From Paenibacillus hamazuiensis (GTDB lineage: Bacteria; Bacillota; Bacilli; Paenibacillales; NBRC-103111): a DNA stretch of 64,000 nucleotides. Of the stretch, positions 17,488-27,814 are shown in pieces. The notes under the pieces were generated by a model. That model was not told the origin of the DNA. It saw only the letters and a program-made list of their open reading frames with translations, and did no database searches. Positions within the stretch are counted from its first letter, which is position 1; the number at the start of each line of letters is the position of its first letter. A program made the position numbers and the translations under genes. The stretch spans positions 2,790,001-2,854,000 of the forward strand of contig NZ_JALRMO010000001.1 of NCBI RefSeq assembly GCF_023276405.1, read 5' to 3'.

Positions 17488-19155
17488 TCACGTGCCGCCG
17501 CTTCCGCTGTCGCTCGAGGCCGCCGCTTCGCTTGCATAAAGTTCCGAAGCGGCGTCTTCGCGTTTTTTGAACGCCCACCAGCGGAGCCGCACCGCTCCCG
17601 CCTCAGCCGACTGGTTCAGCCTGACCCCGATGCGGAACGTGCCTTTTTTCGGATACACGATCGTCCCGATCGAAACCCGCGGCCATTCGCATTCGTACGG
17701 TCCGCCGCCGAACACGTCGATATTTCCGTAATAGATGCGCTCGCTCGAATTCAGCATCTCGGAAAACGTGCCGCTGTTGTAAGCCTCGATGCCGACCTCG
17801 ATAAAAACCGGTCCCGGGCCGAGGCCGTGCGGAATTTCCTCCGATACTTTTTCCGGACGGGAGAACGGGTTCAGGCTGTTTGAGCTGAGCTCCAGCTCAA
17901 TGATGCCCATGCGAATATCCTCGGCGGCCGGCCGCGTTTTCGGCAGGACCAAATTCACATCCAGCTTGTTCGTATCCGAGCTGTAATCGACATCGAGCTT
18001 CGGTTTGCTGTCATAGTCCCCTTCGGACAGCGCCGAATGGACGCTTAGCGGCGCAGCCGCAGCGGCGGCGGGCAGCGCTTCGCTCAGCTTCCCCAGAAAC
18101 GTCGGGTTGACGACCTGCCCGCGGAACGGAATCGGCTCGACCTTCTGGATGCTGTAGGTCGTGCTCATGTCGACCTTCACCTGGATCAGGCAAATTTTCG
18201 CCAAATAAATGCAGCCGTCCGTGTGGCTGCCGGCCTCATAGGCCGCATCCAGCGTCCGGTTATAATAATCGGCGACGATTCGGTCCTTGACCGGTTCGCC
18301 GATGATTTCAATCGGCATGCTTTCCATGCACGCCGTATTCAGCACGTTCGTTTTATCGCCCACCGTCAGTTTGGCGCTTTCCTCCGGAATGCGAAACGTT
18401 CCTGCGCCGAGGCCTCCCGAGGTTTTAAAACGGTAAGTTTTTGCGGCGTACGTTTCCCTCAAGCCGTCAGGCTCCTCATACACAATCAAGGAACCGCCGT
18501 TCCCTCCGGCCAACTCGAATTGATCGGAGATCAGCTCGAACGACAGCTTCACCTTTTCCGTTCCGAGCGCTTTGTCGATATGCACCGTTACATCGAAATA
18601 ATCGCCGGCATTGACATATTTGGGGATTTTGATCCACACCTTCACCCGGCTGTCCGCGTACAGCTCCCCTACGTGTTCCAGCAGCCCCGCGTAATTCGGA
18701 TCGGCAGGCGCCGGAGCGTCCGTGCGGATGACCAATTTGTACGTTTCCTTGATCCTGTTGAACTCCTGCACCTCTTCAGAGCGGGTGGCCGAGCTGGCCA
18801 CGGAATGAACCGGCTCGTTGTCCTCCTCCCGATACTCAATGCACAGGTACACGTTCTGCGCATAATCGGACGCCGGAAAGCCCTCTACCATCGACAGCTG
18901 CTGCTTGACGGTAGAAGGCAAAACGATTTCGTTGCCATGGCTGTCAATGGCCAGCCCCGGCTGCACGGCGATGTAATTGTCGTCGACGCGCGACACTTCC
19001 AGTCCGGTGACGATTCCGCTGCCGTGCAGCAGCTTGTTCATCAGGCCTCTTTTATCGCCAACATACGTTTGCTCCAGCTGGAAATCGCGCACCGTCAGCA
19101 GCTTGCCGTAGAAATACCGGTTTTTTACAAAAGGATAACGCCGCGGTTTTTTCAT
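17488..19155 (-). CDS. eCIS fibre- or baseplate-associated protein
   Basis: A 555-residue protein whose N-terminus (FYGKLLTVRDFQLEQTYVG, then LLHGSGIVTGLEV and QPGLAIDSHGNEIVLP) has the form often seen in eCIS and phage-tail loci of Gram-positives and Actinobacteria: a small tail-spike-like head domain. The rest is beta-rich, with an Ala run near 368-375 and a Ser/Gly tail. It is the last gene of the particle operon; GGGGAGG lies eight bases upstream. Best guess is a tail-fibre or receptor-contact protein; no binding motif was identified. Confidence 0.6.
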   Translation of the reverse strand: MKKPRRYPFVKNRYFYGKLLTVRDFQLEQTYVGDKRGLMNKLLHGSGIVTGLEVSRVDDNYIAVQPGLAIDSHGNEIVLPSTVKQQLSMVEGFPASDYAQNVYLCIEYREEDNEPVHSVASSATRSEEVQEFNRIKETYKLVIRTDAPAPADPNYAGLLEHVGELYADSRVKVWIKIPKYVNAGDYFDVTVHIDKALGTEKVKLSFELISDQFELAGGNGGSLIVYEEPDGLRETYAAKTYRFKTSGGLGAGTFRIPEESAKLTVGDKTNVLNTACMESMPIEIIGEPVKDRIVADYYNRTLDAAYEAGSHTDGCIYLAKICLIQVKVDMSTTYSIQKVEPIPFRGQVVNPTFLGKLSEALPAAAAAAPLSVHSALSEGDYDSKPKLDVDYSSDTNKLDVNLVLPKTRPAAEDIRMGIIELELSSNSLNPFSRPEKVSEEIPHGLGPGPVFIEVGIEAYNSGTFSEMLNSSERIYYGNIDVFGGGPYECEWPRVSIGTIVYPKKGTFRIGVRLNQSAEAGAVRLRWWAFKKREDAASELYASEAAASSDSGSGGT

Positions 19156-19190
19156 CAGGATTTCCTCCCCTTCCCATCAACTTAAATAAC

Positions 19191-21272
19191 CTATTCAAGC
19201 TCGGCGTCCATTTCTATCCGCGCGTGCATATCGAGTCGCGGATCCCGGTCTTTCTCGCTGAGCAGCGTATGGTGCGGCATCGTGGCGCCCGGCAGGAGCC
19301 CCATGGGCGACGGCTCCGACAAGGCGGTGTTCACCCCGAGGTACGTATGCATGCCAAGGTACATCCACGGCTCCAGCACGATCAGCTTCGCCTCCGTAAA
19401 CGCCGGTTTATGATCCTGCAAAATGCGTTCCACCACGTATCGCTTGCTTTCGCTGTCCGCATGCTCCGGCTTCAGCAGCACGTGGAAGCAGTACGGATGG
19501 CCGCCGTACAGCCGCTCGGCGATCGGCTTCAGCTCCGCATGCTCGCGCATGCTCTTAAGCTGAAAGTGCTCGATAATAATCGGCTTTTCCCCGATAAAAA
19601 TTTCGAGCATGCTTTCAAGCCCGCTTCTCGTCCCCCGACGTCGGTACAGTTCCGGAGAGCGGCGGATAAACCGGCGAAGCTGGCTGTCCGTCCAGTGCTG
19701 CTCGCCCGAAATGCCGATCCACGTCCCAATCCATTTTACAAAATCGCCCGACGCCGCACCCGCATCGAAGTTGGCGGCCATCCGGTCGATTTGATATTCC
19801 AGCTCGTCGAAAAAGGTGGCGAACAGCGACAAGAAGCGGTCCAGAAACTGCCGGCTCGCTTCGTGCTCCTGATAAACCGCCGGCAAATAATCGAGCAGCG
19901 ATTGTCTCGGAAAATAGACGCGCAGCCGGCGGAGCAGCGGATTTTGCCCTTCGTTGCCGGACAGCTCGATTTTCAGCCACAAGTAGCGGCCTTTGGCACC
20001 AAAAAGCAGCGCGTCCCGCGGATTGACGATGGCCGGTCCACTTGCGCTGGCGGCGATTTCATCCGTGTCGGAAAGCCGCACCCAATCGTCCGGCGTCATT
20101 TCCTCGTCCGTGGCGTAATAAATGATGCGGATTTGCGTCTCGATCGGATTGTCCGCTTCCAGCTGCACCTTGTGCCATTCGGTGCCTTCAACCGTGCTGT
20201 CAAGCGCGTGGCTGTAGTAAACTCCTTTCGTTATCCCCGGCCGAAGCGGTTTCGTTCGCCAGGAAAGCTCAAGCAGCGTCAGTATGTTTTCCTGCCGGTT
20301 AAACGCGAACATCCGGTGGTACCGGTCGATCAGCAGCTTGTCGATGCGGCCGGGCAGCGGGGCAATCAGCGCGGAATCGTTGCCGTCCGGAGCCAGCATG
20401 CGGATAAACCGCCCGTCCTCGTCCGGTCCGATAGATTGGCTCTCCCCAAGATACAAACGGCCGTCCGCACCGACGACGAATCCCGATAACGACTCCGGGC
20501 GCATCGACGGCGGAAGCTCAAGCGGCCCTGTATGAACAGGGTCGCCCCTGGTCACATCCGCTCTGAACAGACGCCCCGTGCCGGAATCATACACAAACAG
20601 CTCGCCTTCCGGCGTAACCGCGGCATAGAAGGATTCGCCCAATCGATTCAAGGCGGTATCCCGTTCCACGGTCGTGAAAAAGTGAATGTCCGGAGCGTCT
20701 CGGGGCCGGTCCCCTTCCAGCACGATAAAGCCGATGCCCGTACCTTGCGGCACGACAAGCCCTCCATCCGTTCCCGGCTCGACACGTTCCGGGACGACCG
20801 CATACAGCCGGTCCGCCATGTCCGCCGCCGTCGCCAGCGGGTACAGCTCCATGCCGCGGATCCGGTTCATGCTCCAAACGATTTGTCCGTTCAAGGCCGA
20901 GTAAGCGGCAAGCCGCTCCGGGGCACCGATGTCCGCGACAAACAGAAACCGGTCGGAAGCAGCCAGCATCGCCCGGCTTGTAAACAGCCCGTGGCCTTGT
21001 ACGAACAGCGGCTCGACCGCTTCGCCCGCCGCATCGAATTGATAAATCGCGGCGCTGCCCGTGAGCACGTACAACATGCCGTGCCTGCCGACGGCAAGAT
21101 CGGTGGCTGCTCCATAAACGGCCGGATCCGGAAGCGCCACATGGCGCCGAAACGTATACGTCATCTCGCGTTCGATCCGCATGCCCTGGTCGTCGATCTC
21201 CATGTTTACCGTACGGCCTTTTGCCCAATCGGACTTTTTATTGAAAGAGAAAAACAGGTTTCTCGCCGCCAA
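19191..21272 (-). CDS. tail-protein-I-type baseplate protein with propeller N-terminus
   Basis: A 693-residue protein. Residues 40-360 have repeated propeller-like blades (for example GRLYLGESQS). The C-terminal third matches the phage tail protein I / P2-I type domain: LLDYLPAVYQEHEASRQFLD, a helical DELEYQIDRM region, and RRGTRSGLESMLEIFIG. Such proteins join the baseplate wedge to the fibres. The start is TTG, supported by AAGGAGG seven bases upstream. It lies 12 bases after the second baseplate J gene and 35 before the fibre-like gene. Confidence 0.8.
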   Translation of the reverse strand: MAARNLFFSFNKKSDWAKGRTVNMEIDDQGMRIEREMTYTFRRHVALPDPAVYGAATDLAVGRHGMLYVLTGSAAIYQFDAAGEAVEPLFVQGHGLFTSRAMLAASDRFLFVADIGAPERLAAYSALNGQIVWSMNRIRGMELYPLATAADMADRLYAVVPERVEPGTDGGLVVPQGTGIGFIVLEGDRPRDAPDIHFFTTVERDTALNRLGESFYAAVTPEGELFVYDSGTGRLFRADVTRGDPVHTGPLELPPSMRPESLSGFVVGADGRLYLGESQSIGPDEDGRFIRMLAPDGNDSALIAPLPGRIDKLLIDRYHRMFAFNRQENILTLLELSWRTKPLRPGITKGVYYSHALDSTVEGTEWHKVQLEADNPIETQIRIIYYATDEEMTPDDWVRLSDTDEIAASASGPAIVNPRDALLFGAKGRYLWLKIELSGNEGQNPLLRRLRVYFPRQSLLDYLPAVYQEHEASRQFLDRFLSLFATFFDELEYQIDRMAANFDAGAASGDFVKWIGTWIGISGEQHWTDSQLRRFIRRSPELYRRRGTRSGLESMLEIFIGEKPIIIEHFQLKSMREHAELKPIAERLYGGHPYCFHVLLKPEHADSESKRYVVERILQDHKPAFTEAKLIVLEPWMYLGMHTYLGVNTALSEPSPMGLLPGATMPHHTLLSEKDRDPRLDMHARIEMDAELE

Positions 21273-21284
21273 GAAGCTCCCTCC

Positions 21285-23537
21285 TTACTTACAGCGCACG
21301 TCGACGATGTGGTCTCCCGAATAAACCAGCGCATAAGGAGGAATGCGGATATCTCCGGACCGCTCCTTGATCCAACCGGCTCCTCCCGCATGCAAAGTCA
21401 GGCTTTCCACGTAATGTACCCCCGGGATGCTGTGGATGACGCTGAGCACATCGCCTTTATGCACCGTTTTGCCGAACTCCCATCCGCCGCTTCCGCCGTT
21501 TTTATCCAGCGGTCTGAGCAGCCCGCAGAGCGCATCCCGAACGGCCTGATCGACCTCTTTCGCTTTTTGGTCGGCGACTACGGCCGCTTGCACGGTAATT
21601 TCGATATAAACCGGTTCCATGACGTGAAGCTCCGTCGTAATGAGCCGGTAAGGCTCCAGAAAGCGGCGGACCATTTCCATGAATCCGGCGCTCGGCAGCG
21701 GCATTTCCGCCTCGCTGTAAGGTACGACCACCAAGGTCATTTGCGCCGGAGCCCGGCGGTTCGGGTAATCGTGCATCCCCGGCTTATAAAGCGGCAGCGC
21801 CTTCACCCTCGCAATGCGAAGGCCGGGAGCCCGCTTGACGAGCGCTTCGTAGTCGCTTCCCGTCACTGCGCTGTGGCTTTCCTCAAACTCGGCGGCAACC
21901 CGCTGCTTCGTTTGCTCCATCGTTTCGGGGTCCGCCCCGCCCTTCGCGCCGAAGTGGTTGGTAAGGGCGAGCCCGTCCCATTCCGGTGCGTACCTGAGCG
22001 GCTTCAGCGGCAAACGGCTGATAATGTTGCCTTTCTCCCCTCCGCCGGTCGAACAGGAAACTATCGCGATGTTGCGAAAATTCGCTTTTTCCGGAATGCG
22101 GCCCTGTTCGTGATTGCCGAAGCCGATTTCTCCCGCCTGGCTGTCCAGCGTATAATGGGGATCGTCCGGACCGGACCGGTCCAAATCGTCGACCCGGCGC
22201 CAATCGAACCATACCGTTTCGCTAAAGCCGTCTTGCGTTTGCTCCTCACCCACCTGCAGACGAAAGCTGTCCGCTTCGATCCCTTCCAGCTCCGTAAGCA
22301 CCGTTTGCAGCGGAAGCCCATTGCTCGCCGCCGGTTCCCGCCGATGGGCGAAGCTTTTATCAACCGCGATGATGCGGATGTTATTTTTCCCCTGAGGTGG
22401 GATCGCTCCGGCCCGCCCGTCGCCGAACACGATGACGGTCGTCTTCGACTCCTCGTCCCTGCGGACCGAATAGCATCGATCGGAAGGGCCTTGCTGCGCC
22501 AAATCTTCGGCTTCGTTCCAAAATATCCAGCCGCCGTCTTTCCGGCGCACCTGCACTTGTACGATACCGTTCCAAACAAGATCGTCCGTGGCGCCGATCG
22601 TCTGTCCGGCCTTGCCGGTCCCGTCGAATTCGAGCGTCCGCACCCATGTCCGCCGGTGCGTCGCAGGTACCGCATTCATACAAACCTTGAGGACTTGCGG
22701 AGCCACCTCATACCGCCCCTCCGCCATCGTACAGCAAAGCCAGTAGCGGGGGCGATCGGCCGCAGGGTACATCTTGAGCGGCTGAAGCCTGCCGCCGAGC
22801 CGGAAAGCAAGACGTCCGCTATAGGCCAAATGCTGCGTTTCGTCCCGGCTTACGTCCAGCGGGTGCCAACCCGTCTGTTCCGTATTCCCTTCGCCTGCTC
22901 CGTCCGTCCCGTAATACGACCAGACGAGACGCGCCGAAGGGTTCACCTGCGCCTGCATCGCCGTCCCGCCGATCGGTACCGGGTAATCTTCGAACATCTG
23001 AACGGTTAACGTAAGGTCCCTGCCTTCCGGCAGCGGGCTGTCAAAGCCGATATACCACTTGCTGCCCGTTCTCGCGTCCGGTCCGAACGCATAATAGGCA
23101 ACGCCCAAATTTTCGTTGGCGGCCGAGCGGTCCCACAGCTCCGATTCGGTTCGCACGATAATTTTCGACACACCGTTCGGTACAAGCAGCACCGTCTCGT
23201 CCGTTTCGAACACTTCCTCCTCAGCTAAAAAAGGAGTCCCTCGGGGAATAACCGCTGCCTCGCCAATATTTTCAAAAAACAATTGAACTTTGGCAAGCGT
23301 CGCAGCGCGGCGACGAAAACCGAGCAGCTTCAAAAATTTCAGTTCGTTTTTCAGCGTAATCCGGTTCAAATAATACTGCTGCATCTCCGTCAGCCAAGCG
23401 AAAAGCTCGATGAACGTAATGCCGGGATCGTGGTAATTTTCGTCGGTCCAGGCGGGAAACAGCATCGGAATCATTTGCTTGGCCTCATTGACGATCTGCT
23501 CGAACCGCCTGTCGTCGAGCTCAGGTATCGGCAGCAT
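21285..23537 (-). CDS. baseplate J-family wedge protein 2 (Afp12-like)
   Basis: A 750-residue gp7/Afp12-type wedge component. The N-terminus MLPIPELDDRRFEQIVNEAK and the WTDENYHDPGITFIELFAWL segment are typical, followed by a GTPFLAEEEVFET beta segment and the J-like core in the C-terminal half. AAAGGGG lies eight bases before the ATG at 23537; the in-frame ATG six codons earlier sits on that sequence and is less likely. It follows the larger J protein by about 50 bases and is probably assembled with it into the wedge. Confidence 0.88.
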   Translation of the reverse strand: MLPIPELDDRRFEQIVNEAKQMIPMLFPAWTDENYHDPGITFIELFAWLTEMQQYYLNRITLKNELKFLKLLGFRRRAATLAKVQLFFENIGEAAVIPRGTPFLAEEEVFETDETVLLVPNGVSKIIVRTESELWDRSAANENLGVAYYAFGPDARTGSKWYIGFDSPLPEGRDLTLTVQMFEDYPVPIGGTAMQAQVNPSARLVWSYYGTDGAGEGNTEQTGWHPLDVSRDETQHLAYSGRLAFRLGGRLQPLKMYPAADRPRYWLCCTMAEGRYEVAPQVLKVCMNAVPATHRRTWVRTLEFDGTGKAGQTIGATDDLVWNGIVQVQVRRKDGGWIFWNEAEDLAQQGPSDRCYSVRRDEESKTTVIVFGDGRAGAIPPQGKNNIRIIAVDKSFAHRREPAASNGLPLQTVLTELEGIEADSFRLQVGEEQTQDGFSETVWFDWRRVDDLDRSGPDDPHYTLDSQAGEIGFGNHEQGRIPEKANFRNIAIVSCSTGGGEKGNIISRLPLKPLRYAPEWDGLALTNHFGAKGGADPETMEQTKQRVAAEFEESHSAVTGSDYEALVKRAPGLRIARVKALPLYKPGMHDYPNRRAPAQMTLVVVPYSEAEMPLPSAGFMEMVRRFLEPYRLITTELHVMEPVYIEITVQAAVVADQKAKEVDQAVRDALCGLLRPLDKNGGSGGWEFGKTVHKGDVLSVIHSIPGVHYVESLTLHAGGAGWIKERSGDIRIPPYALVYSGDHIVDVRCK

Positions 23538-23589
23538 GACGTCATCCCCTTTCATCCGGCCGCAGATGGCCGCTGCGCATCGCTCCCTG

Positions 23590-26500
23590 TTAGCTTACGA
23601 TTGCAATCACCCGGTGTTTGCCGCTGACGACAAGCCCGTGCGCAAGCGCGGGCAGCGCGCCTGCATTAAGCGGCGTCCTCTCTCCGGCCTCGATTTTGAC
23701 AACGCTCATCGTCACGTCCTCCACATAGCGCACATGCGGAACCGCCTTCAGCAGCCCGTAAAAAAACGACTCATGGATCACCGCCCCGATTTCCCAGCCG
23801 TTTCCGTCCGTTTGCCCGCGGATCGGATCGAGAAACCGCTCCAGCTTCTCGACCGCCGCCGTCTCGGCCGCCAATGCATCGTCCATCCGTTCCACCGCCA
23901 GCCGGGCGATGACGGATACCTCCAAATAGGCGGGCTGAATCACCTGAATATATTCGGGAAAAGCGATGACGCTTGCGGCCCGCTCCAGCAAATAAGCTTC
24001 CAGCTTCCGCTTCATTTCGTGAAAATAAAGCGCGTCTCCCAGTCCTCCCTGCGTCACGACGACGAGGGTGACGCAGCCGTATTCCCGCTCCATGCGCGCG
24101 TTCATATTCGGCAGGCATTTCACCTTGGCGATGTTCGGGTAAGCTTCCTTTGCCAGCCACTCGAAGTCGTTTGCGGCTATCGCCCGGCCCCGGTGCACGA
24201 TGTAATGAGGGCCGCGCTCGAGCGCCTGCCCGACGCTTTCCATTTCCCCGCCGCCGCCCGACGGTTCGGGGTTCATGACGGCATTGACGAATGCGATCGA
24301 ATTTTTCAGCTTGTTGATCGCTTGTGCAGGCAGGTTTCCCTTCGTCCCGCCGCCCGTTTTATAGTCGACTTTCACCGCATCGATCCCCTTGCCTGGAGGC
24401 GCTTTGCCCATTTTGCCGTCCCCGAAGCGGATTTGTCCGCTTGTGCGGTGAATCGTATAATGGCGGTCTGTCCCCGAAGACGCGTACAACGTCCGCACGG
24501 CCTTCCATTTCACCCAGCATTTTTGGACGTGGCCTTCCGAATCGCGAACGACCCGTGCGGGGTACCCCCTCGCTTCAAGCAGCGCAATGTCCTGTTCGGC
24601 AACATGCCCCGTCTCGTCGACCCACACTTCCTCGGAAACGACCGGAATCCGGCTGAGTGCATAAAAAGCGCCGCCAGGCCCGGTTATTTTTTCCGGCAGC
24701 TCGCCGTTTACGCTTTCCTGCTGCGTCGCCCGGACCGTATTCAGATACAGGCCGTTTACGACAGGCAAAGGCTGGCCGGCCTCCTGGTTTTCCGCGAGAC
24801 GGTTGCGGTTGACCGCCCGGATCCAATAAAGCTTTCTGCCGAATACGGAGGCGAACGCGAAATCCGCAGGCCCGGCGAACTGCACGGTGCCGCTTCTCGT
24901 GAGCCCTCCGGTATCGTCCGCCGTCTTCAGCTTGCCCCACCGGTTTCCTTCGCTTTGGGCGCTTAAGTACTCCCAATCGATCGCGAGCTGCTGCCCATTG
25001 CCGTACGCCTGCTCCTTCAGCGAAAAATAAAGGCCGATCGGCCCTTTTACCGGCGGCGACGCGAAACCCATATAAAAGGCCGGGCAGTCGCCATCGACCG
25101 CGACAAACGGCTGGATGAGCCGCCCCCCCAAAGCCGCCTCCGCCGTATGGTCCAGGTATTCCGCGTTATTTCCGGTTACACAGCCCGACGCAGAATACGA
25201 CCGGTCCTCAAACTCGTACTGCAGATGTACACCGCCGATCCAGGGGGAAAGATATACCGGGTTGCCGGCCGTCGGCGTATCCATCGTCAGCATGCGCGCC
25301 CGAATCCAGTAATTGTACTGCGAATTGACGAAGGTTTCCGCGATATCGGCCGGACAGCGGAACCGGATCGTCCGCTCGCCCGCTTCGGGCCTGTCGAAAA
25401 GCTCTTCATATTCCGTACCGGAAAACAGCCTCACCCAACCGCTGCCGTTCCAATATTCCCAGATAACCCGGCGGATGCTGATTTCCGGGGGTGCCGGACG
25501 CTCAAACTGCGACCGTTTCATGATCGGCTTCCAGTCGATTTGCGGAGGCGGCTCGTTTTGCAGCACGTTCCTGCGGGTGCTTACTCCCAGCGTAACCGTA
25601 ATCAAACCGTCTTTTTTGCTGAACGCTTCCTGGCTGCCGATGTAAAACACGCCGTACGGCGCGAAATATTCGCCGAAAGGGTAACAGCCCGACGCATTCA
25701 AGTCCATATCGTTGAAAAACAGACGGTCCGGCGCAAGGCCGGAGAAATCGAGCTTCGCAGCATGCTCCGCTTTGATGCGCAGCCGGTCGAACACGATCTC
25801 CTGCGCCCCGGCCTCGCCCATTCCGCCTTTGACCTTGCAGCGGATCCAGCGGCCTTCATCGCCTGCAACCTCCCGAAGGACGATCCGGCCTGCGGCGTTT
25901 TTTCGCAAAACGACCGAGCGACCGTTCGCGCTCACCGCATCAAAAGGCGTCCAGCCTTGCTGCGTACCGTAGGACCACTCGTAATGGGCGGTATCCGCCA
26001 GCTTCTGAACGGTCCCGGCTTCCGCATAACGCTGAAGCGAATTTTCGACGGTCAGCTCGATTTGCGAGCTGCCGTGTACGTTGAATATATCCGGATGGCC
26101 GACATACAGCGCATGCTCCTGAAGATTGTCTCCTTCCGAATAGCAAAACATCGTAAACGGCCGCCGTTCGCTGCCCGCCGCCACCTGATCGAAACGGTCC
26201 GATACGCGCGAAATGAAGTCGCGGCTCGCGCTCACCTGGTAGGCGTCGACGATGGCGGCCGGCGTCGCAAGCAGCGGCCGGTCCGTTTCGAAGATCACCT
26301 CTTCGCCGTCCTCGCCGCTCCCTGCCAGCGGGGTCCCTTGGGGAATGATTACCGGTTCCTTCGCGCCCTCGCTCAGCCGGAACGTCACATAAGCGGATGC
26401 CGGTTTTGCCGGCAGCTGAGATACGTTCAGCATATTGAGAAAGGCGATGAAGTTTTTGTTCGGGACCTCGTTCAGCCGTTTTATATTTTGTTGATACATT

Positions 26501-26643
26501 TGCGCAAACAGGAGAAAAAGCGCCGCCCCCGGGTCCGGATGATCCGGAGAAAATGTCCATTCCGGCGTATAATGCGGCACCATCTCTTTCATTTGCTCGA
26601 TCAGCATCTCGGTTGTTCTCGGATCGATTTTGGGCGGTTTCAC
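23590..26643 (-). CDS. baseplate J-family wedge protein 1 (Afp11-like)
   Basis: A 1017-residue gp6/Afp11-type protein. The N-terminal helical part (IDPRTTEMLIEQMKEMVPHY, FSPDHPDPGAALFLLFAQMY) resembles that of the second J protein; the middle holds beta insertions and the C-terminal third has the J core with a RFGDGKMGKAPP-type turn and a GGGTKGNLPAQAINKL segment. The start is a GTG directly after the TAG of the gp25 gene, with GGAAGGGA in front, so the two are coupled. Confidence 0.88.
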   Translation of the reverse strand: MKPPKIDPRTTEMLIEQMKEMVPHYTPEWTFSPDHPDPGAALFLLFAQMYQQNIKRLNEVPNKNFIAFLNMLNVSQLPAKPASAYVTFRLSEGAKEPVIIPQGTPLAGSGEDGEEVIFETDRPLLATPAAIVDAYQVSASRDFISRVSDRFDQVAAGSERRPFTMFCYSEGDNLQEHALYVGHPDIFNVHGSSQIELTVENSLQRYAEAGTVQKLADTAHYEWSYGTQQGWTPFDAVSANGRSVVLRKNAAGRIVLREVAGDEGRWIRCKVKGGMGEAGAQEIVFDRLRIKAEHAAKLDFSGLAPDRLFFNDMDLNASGCYPFGEYFAPYGVFYIGSQEAFSKKDGLITVTLGVSTRRNVLQNEPPPQIDWKPIMKRSQFERPAPPEISIRRVIWEYWNGSGWVRLFSGTEYEELFDRPEAGERTIRFRCPADIAETFVNSQYNYWIRARMLTMDTPTAGNPVYLSPWIGGVHLQYEFEDRSYSASGCVTGNNAEYLDHTAEAALGGRLIQPFVAVDGDCPAFYMGFASPPVKGPIGLYFSLKEQAYGNGQQLAIDWEYLSAQSEGNRWGKLKTADDTGGLTRSGTVQFAGPADFAFASVFGRKLYWIRAVNRNRLAENQEAGQPLPVVNGLYLNTVRATQQESVNGELPEKITGPGGAFYALSRIPVVSEEVWVDETGHVAEQDIALLEARGYPARVVRDSEGHVQKCWVKWKAVRTLYASSGTDRHYTIHRTSGQIRFGDGKMGKAPPGKGIDAVKVDYKTGGGTKGNLPAQAINKLKNSIAFVNAVMNPEPSGGGGEMESVGQALERGPHYIVHRGRAIAANDFEWLAKEAYPNIAKVKCLPNMNARMEREYGCVTLVVVTQGGLGDALYFHEMKRKLEAYLLERAASVIAFPEYIQVIQPAYLEVSVIARLAVERMDDALAAETAAVEKLERFLDPIRGQTDGNGWEIGAVIHESFFYGLLKAVPHVRYVEDVTMSVVKIEAGERTPLNAGALPALAHGLVVSGKHRVIAIVS

Positions 26644-27045
26644 CTATTTCGTCCCTTCCTGCAAATAGAAAGGATAGACCAGGTTGAACAAATTGTTCGT
26701 CGAACGGACCGTGTAACGAATCGTCACAAGCAGCCGCTGCGGCATTTCCGGATCCGGGTTGGCTTGAACTTCCACATTCGTCACCCGCGGTTCCCATGCG
26801 AGTATCGCTTCGTGGATCGCCGTTTCGATCAGGTGCAGCGTCGTCCGGTCCGTCGTGCCGAAAACGTAGCGCTGTACGCCGCAGCCGAAATCGGCGCGCA
26901 TGACCCGCTCTCCGGGCGATGTGCGCAATATAATGCGGATCGCCTCGGCGATATCGTCTTCGTGCTCCGCCATCCGGATACGGCCTGTCGCCCCGTCCAC
27001 CTGCACCGGAAACTTCCAGCCCCGGCCGAGAAAATCTTTATTCAT
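26644..27045 (-). CDS. GPW/gp25-family baseplate protein (Afp9-like)
   Basis: A 133-residue gp25/lysozyme-like wedge protein that links the sheath to the baseplate. Family marks: DIAEAIRIILRTSPGERVMRADFGCGVQRYVFG, the EPRV turn (WEPRVTNVEV) and the terminal NLFNLVYPFYL. AAAGGA lies about ten bases before the ATG. It sits between the spike-base gene and the first J protein in the usual eCIS order. Confidence 0.9.
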   Translation of the reverse strand: MNKDFLGRGWKFPVQVDGATGRIRMAEHEDDIAEAIRIILRTSPGERVMRADFGCGVQRYVFGTTDRTTLHLIETAIHEAILAWEPRVTNVEVQANPDPEMPQRLLVTIRYTVRSTNNLFNLVYPFYLQEGTK

Positions 27046-27094
27046 CCGACGTCTATCCTTTCCCGCTTGGCATCGCGTTAGCTTTTTCGCCGTA

Positions 27095-27814
27095 TCAGTT
27101 GATTTTCACCATGCTGCCTTTAATGTTGACCATGCCGTCCGAATTGATATCTACGGAAGCGCCGCCCTTTAAGCTGAGGGTCGCGGAAGCCTCCACCGTC
27201 ACCTGAGCGGCTTTGAGCGCGATCGACTTCGGGCTCGAAACCGTCACTTCCCCTTGACCGGTCATCTTGATCGTTGTCGATTGGCTCGTCAAAGCGATTT
27301 CGTTTGCGCTGCCGCCTTTGATTTCGATCTTATTTTTGCCGTTTTTGTCCGTAAGTTCGATTGAATCGGCCTTGTCGTCGATAACGATCTTCGTGCCGCC
27401 CGTCGTCGTAATCGTGATTTTACCAGCCGAGTCGGTATCGTCGAACGTCAGCTCGTGTCCGGCACGCGAGCGGATTTTCCGCAAATTGTTTTTATCGTCG
27501 CCTTTGGGCGCTTTTTGGGTCGGACTCCACAGCGTGCCGATGACGTAAGGCTGGCGGATTTCGCCCAAATGGAACGCGACAAGCACTTCGTCCCCCACCT
27601 CCGGCACAAAATAGCTGCCCCGGTCATTGCCTGCCATCAAGGTGGCGATCCGCGTCCAGTCGGTCTCGTTTTCCGTCTCCCGCAGCGGCAGCTTCAGCTT
27701 CACGCGTCCGAGGCCGTCGGGGTCCTGATTGTTAGTGACGATCGCCACCATGACGCCTTCCGCCTTTTGATATGTCCGTTCGCTTGCCGGAAAGCTGCGT
27801 TCCCATACGCTCAT
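27095..27814 (-). CDS. gpV/gp5-like spike protein (C-terminal half of split Afp8)
   Basis: A 239-residue baseplate assembly protein V. The N-terminal OB fold has the signature DPDGLGRVKLKLP and ends with the motif GDEVLVAFHLGEIRQPYVIG; the C-terminal half is a repetitive beta helix (KIVIDDKADSIELTDKNGKN and following repeats) that forms the needle. In Afp/PVC this region is fused to the gp27-like part; here it is a separate gene. The ATG at 27814 overlaps the stop of the gpD-like gene (ATGA) and has GGGGG upstream. Confidence 0.88.
   Translation of the reverse strand: MSVWERSFPASERTYQKAEGVMVAIVTNNQDPDGLGRVKLKLPLRETENETDWTRIATLMAGNDRGSYFVPEVGDEVLVAFHLGEIRQPYVIGTLWSPTQKAPKGDDKNNLRKIRSRAGHELTFDDTDSAGKITITTTGGTKIVIDDKADSIELTDKNGKNKIEIKGGSANEIALTSQSTTIKMTGQGEVTVSSPKSIALKAAQVTVEASATLSLKGGASVDINSDGMVNIKGSMVKIN

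Noticed and set aside
20532-23009. 825-codon open frame on the plus strand
   Set aside because: Lies entirely opposite the tail-I and J-type genes, has Arg-rich composition and no family resemblance; a codon-bias artefact.
25147-27081. 644-codon plus-strand open frame
   Set aside because: Opposite the baseplate J and gp25 genes; no recognisable protein features.
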